The notes under the pieces were generated by a model. That model was given only the letters and a program-made list of their open reading frames with translations, was not told the origin of the DNA and did not search any database. A DNA stretch of 64,000 nucleotides. It comes from Clostridiaceae bacterium. GTDB lineage: Bacteria > Bacillota > Clostridia > Saccharofermentanales > Saccharofermentanaceae. The DNA lies in the NCBI GenBank assembly GCA_012838315.1, contig DUPM01000136.1, positions 22,994-86,993 of the forward strand, written 5' to 3'. Below, piece after piece: positions 62,502 through 64,000 of the stretch; position 1 is the first letter of the stretch; each line of letters begins with the position of its first letter. The translations under genes and the position numbers were made by a program.

Positions 62502-63950
62502 TCAAAAGCGAAGATCCCGCTCTCCTTTTTCAATACGAACAAGCATTGCTTGAGTTTTGTCGAAGGCCTCACCAATAAGATGATCGAGGTGCCCTTCAAT
62601 AATTTTTTCACCCAAAGACCGCGTCTGTTCCGACGCATAATCCAAGAGATACTCCTTGAATGTCAAAATCGCATTGGGGATACAGTAATTATGCACAAAC
62701 TTTGATTTTGCGACCTTCATAAAGTGCTCACCGGTCCGACCAGCCCGATAACAGGCCGTGCAAAACGAGGGAATGTTACCCATCTCACAAATCTGTGCCA
62801 CGACATCATCAAGCGAACGTGAATCACCGATGGTGAATTGCTCTTTGTCCGGTAGCGTATTAGCATGCTTCGCTTCAGAGTAAGCACCTACACCGATTCT
62901 CGTGCCTGCATCAATCTGCGACACCCCTAGCGGAATGACATCCGCCCTGACCTCCGGAGACTCTCTAGCTGTACAAATTAGACCCGTATAGGGTACCGAC
63001 AATCGGAGGATCGCGATAATACGCTTAAAATCATCATCATCAACTGCATAATCAGGATTCAGGGAGAATGGTGTATCTGTCGCCGGTGTTATTCGCGGAA
63101 ACGAGATAGTGTGTGGACCGACACCCCCATAGTTTTTTTCAAGATGCATCGTGTGCATTAAAAGAGCCATTAACTCAAAACGCCAGTCATAGAGCCCAAA
63201 AAGCACACCCAACCCGCAATCATCAACGCCGGCTTCTAGTGCGCGGTCCATGGCATATAAACGCCAACGATAATGGCCTTTGATTGTCCCCTGGGGATGG
63301 ACGTTTTCATAAGTCTCTCGATGATATGTCTCTTGAAAAACCTGGAAAGTTCCGATACCTACCTCTTTGAGTTTGCGAAGTTCATCCACCTTTAATGGTG
63401 CACAGTTGATGTTTGCTCTTCGAATCTCGCCGTTTTCGGTCTTGACACTGTATACTTTTCGGACCGTCTCACACATAAAATCAACATCAGTCTTCGGAGA
63501 CTCCCCATAGACGAGCACCGTGCGCTTCTGTCCCTCATCGATCATTATTTGAATTTCCTCTTCAATCTCAGGCATGCTCAAAGTTTTTCGATGCATAGAG
63601 TGGTTACTGCTCCGAAAGCCACAATACTTACAATTGTTCGCACACTCATCACTAATATACAGCGGAGCAAAAAACACGATTCGGTCACCATAGACCTCTT
63701 TCTTGAGTTCATAGGCCAAATCAAACATCTCCTGAGTCGTCTCGGAATCTATGTTGCCAATGAGTACGGCCATTTCTTCTAAATCCAAACGCGTGCAAGT
63801 TCTTGCCTTTTGAAGAACACGACGCACCTCTTTTTGACCCGGATTTTTGTGCTTCTCCAAAAGCGTTTTTATCAATTCCTCATCAATAAAGTCTTTATCC
63901 AAGGCATCCAACTTGGCAAACTCATCTCGGTATTTATCTAAAAAGCGCAT
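62502..63950 (-). CDS. hydG: [FeFe]-hydrogenase maturation radical SAM enzyme HydG
   Basis: 482 residues. It cleaves tyrosine to CO and cyanide for the H-cluster. The radical SAM cysteines are 103/107/110 in CANNCKYCGF; the C-terminal auxiliary cluster motif is FCTACYRAGRTGEHFM. ATG 63950 overlaps the stop of a possible upstream gene. The structural hydrogenase gene is not in the window. Confidence 0.96.
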   Translation of the reverse strand: MRFLDKYRDEFAKLDALDKDFIDEELIKTLLEKHKNPGQKEVRRVLQKARTCTRLDLEEMAVLIGNIDSETTQEMFDLAYELKKEVYGDRIVFFAPLYISDECANNCKYCGFRSSNHSMHRKTLSMPEIEEEIQIMIDEGQKRTVLVYGESPKTDVDFMCETVRKVYSVKTENGEIRRANINCAPLKVDELRKLKEVGIGTFQVFQETYHRETYENVHPQGTIKGHYRWRLYAMDRALEAGVDDCGLGVLFGLYDWRFELMALLMHTMHLEKNYGGVGPHTISFPRITPATDTPFSLNPDYAVDDDDFKRIIAILRLSVPYTGLICTARESPEVRADVIPLGVSQIDAGTRIGVGAYSEAKHANTLPDKEQFTIGDSRSLDDVVAQICEMGNIPSFCTACYRAGRTGEHFMKVAKSKFVHNYCIPNAILTFKEYLLDYASEQTRSLGEKIIEGHLDHLIGEAFDKTQAMLVRIEKGERDLRF

Positions 63951-64000
63951 CACATCTCTCCCTCTCGACTCTTTTTGTCAACTGATTTTGTAATCATCGA
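63950..64000 (-). CDS. Possible 3' end of a gene upstream of hydG (partial)
   Basis: The last 51 nt read in frame into a TGA that overlaps the hydG start (ATGTGATG). The 16 visible residues end KSVDKKSREGEM. In Clostridia a TM1266-type hydrogenase-associated regulator often precedes hydG/hydE, which would fit, but this is too short to identify. Confidence 0.3.
   Translation of the reverse strand, partial: SMITKSVDKKSREGEM

Noticed and set aside
1..64000. CRISPR array, prophage, insertion sequence or integrative element
   Set aside because: I found no repeat-spacer array, transposase, integrase or terminal repeats, and the gene content is uniformly housekeeping.

Overview
The window reads as one contiguous piece of a Bacillota (Firmicutes) chromosome, most like a strictly anaerobic member of the Clostridia. 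Support comes from the [FeFe]-hydrogenase maturases HydG, HydE and HydF, a rubredoxin with a flavodiiron protein, an Rnf-like electron-transfer cluster, AddAB, SpoVG, DUF4364, DUF1836, DUF951, DUF1385 and GGGtGRT families, and an L27 precursor with its Prp protease. I cannot fix genus or species. I see no insertion sequence, phage, CRISPR array or integrase; almost everything is housekeeping. Most genes lie on the minus strand; only GNAT-TadA, plsC, the DUF4364 gene, murC, the Fe-S scaffold/GGGtGRT pair and one tRNA are on the plus strand.

Layout: 1-3315 is the 5' part of atpB (running off the left edge), upp, rpiB and proA. 3660-8402 holds a THUMP methyltransferase, an alpha/beta hydrolase, a P-loop kinase-like protein, nagB and a CofE-like ligase. 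tRNA-Arg(CCT) follows. 8794-13515 is an rnfC-rnfD-rnfG-rnf(EA) cluster directly downstream of rpoD. 15633-24167 has a GNAT-TadA fusion facing addB-addA. 24176-28833 is a lipid block: acyl-CoA ligase, plsC, a lipid kinase, an acyl carrier protein and a FabT-like MarR regulator, tied together by two matching TTTGA-N3-TCAAA-type sites. 29000-33686 has a radical SAM pair, trpF and pgi. 34525-38549 carries flavodiiron protein plus rubredoxin, then obgE, rpmA, prp, rplU. 38702-42068 has a C39-like protein, a LacI regulator and an unrecognised membrane protein. 42190-51708 has spoVG, murC, ftsH-hpt-tilS and dnaB-rplI-rpsR-ssb-rpsF. 52114-60026 has a Sua5-tyrosine phosphatase fusion, prfA, the Fe-S scaffold/GGGtGRT operon, DUF1836, DUF951, prmC and DUF1385. 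60174-64000 is hydG-hydE-hydF.

The biology most worth a second look is the Rnf-like cluster. RnfC keeps its nucleotide motif and both ferredoxin motifs, but no rnfB is present, RnfE-like and RnfA-like halves are fused, the usual intramembrane cysteines and the RnfD flavin threonine appear to be missing, and the RnfG-like subunit carries an extra FMN_bind-like domain. Also notable are the uncharacterised GGGtGRT/scaffold pair, two gene fusions (GNAT-TadA and Sua5-LMW phosphatase), the putative FabT regulon sites, and a cluster of DnaA-box-like sequences upstream of proA.

Start codons were chosen by Shine-Dalgarno position, so several proteins are shorter than the longest open frame. Family assignments rest on motifs read by eye; no database search was possible.
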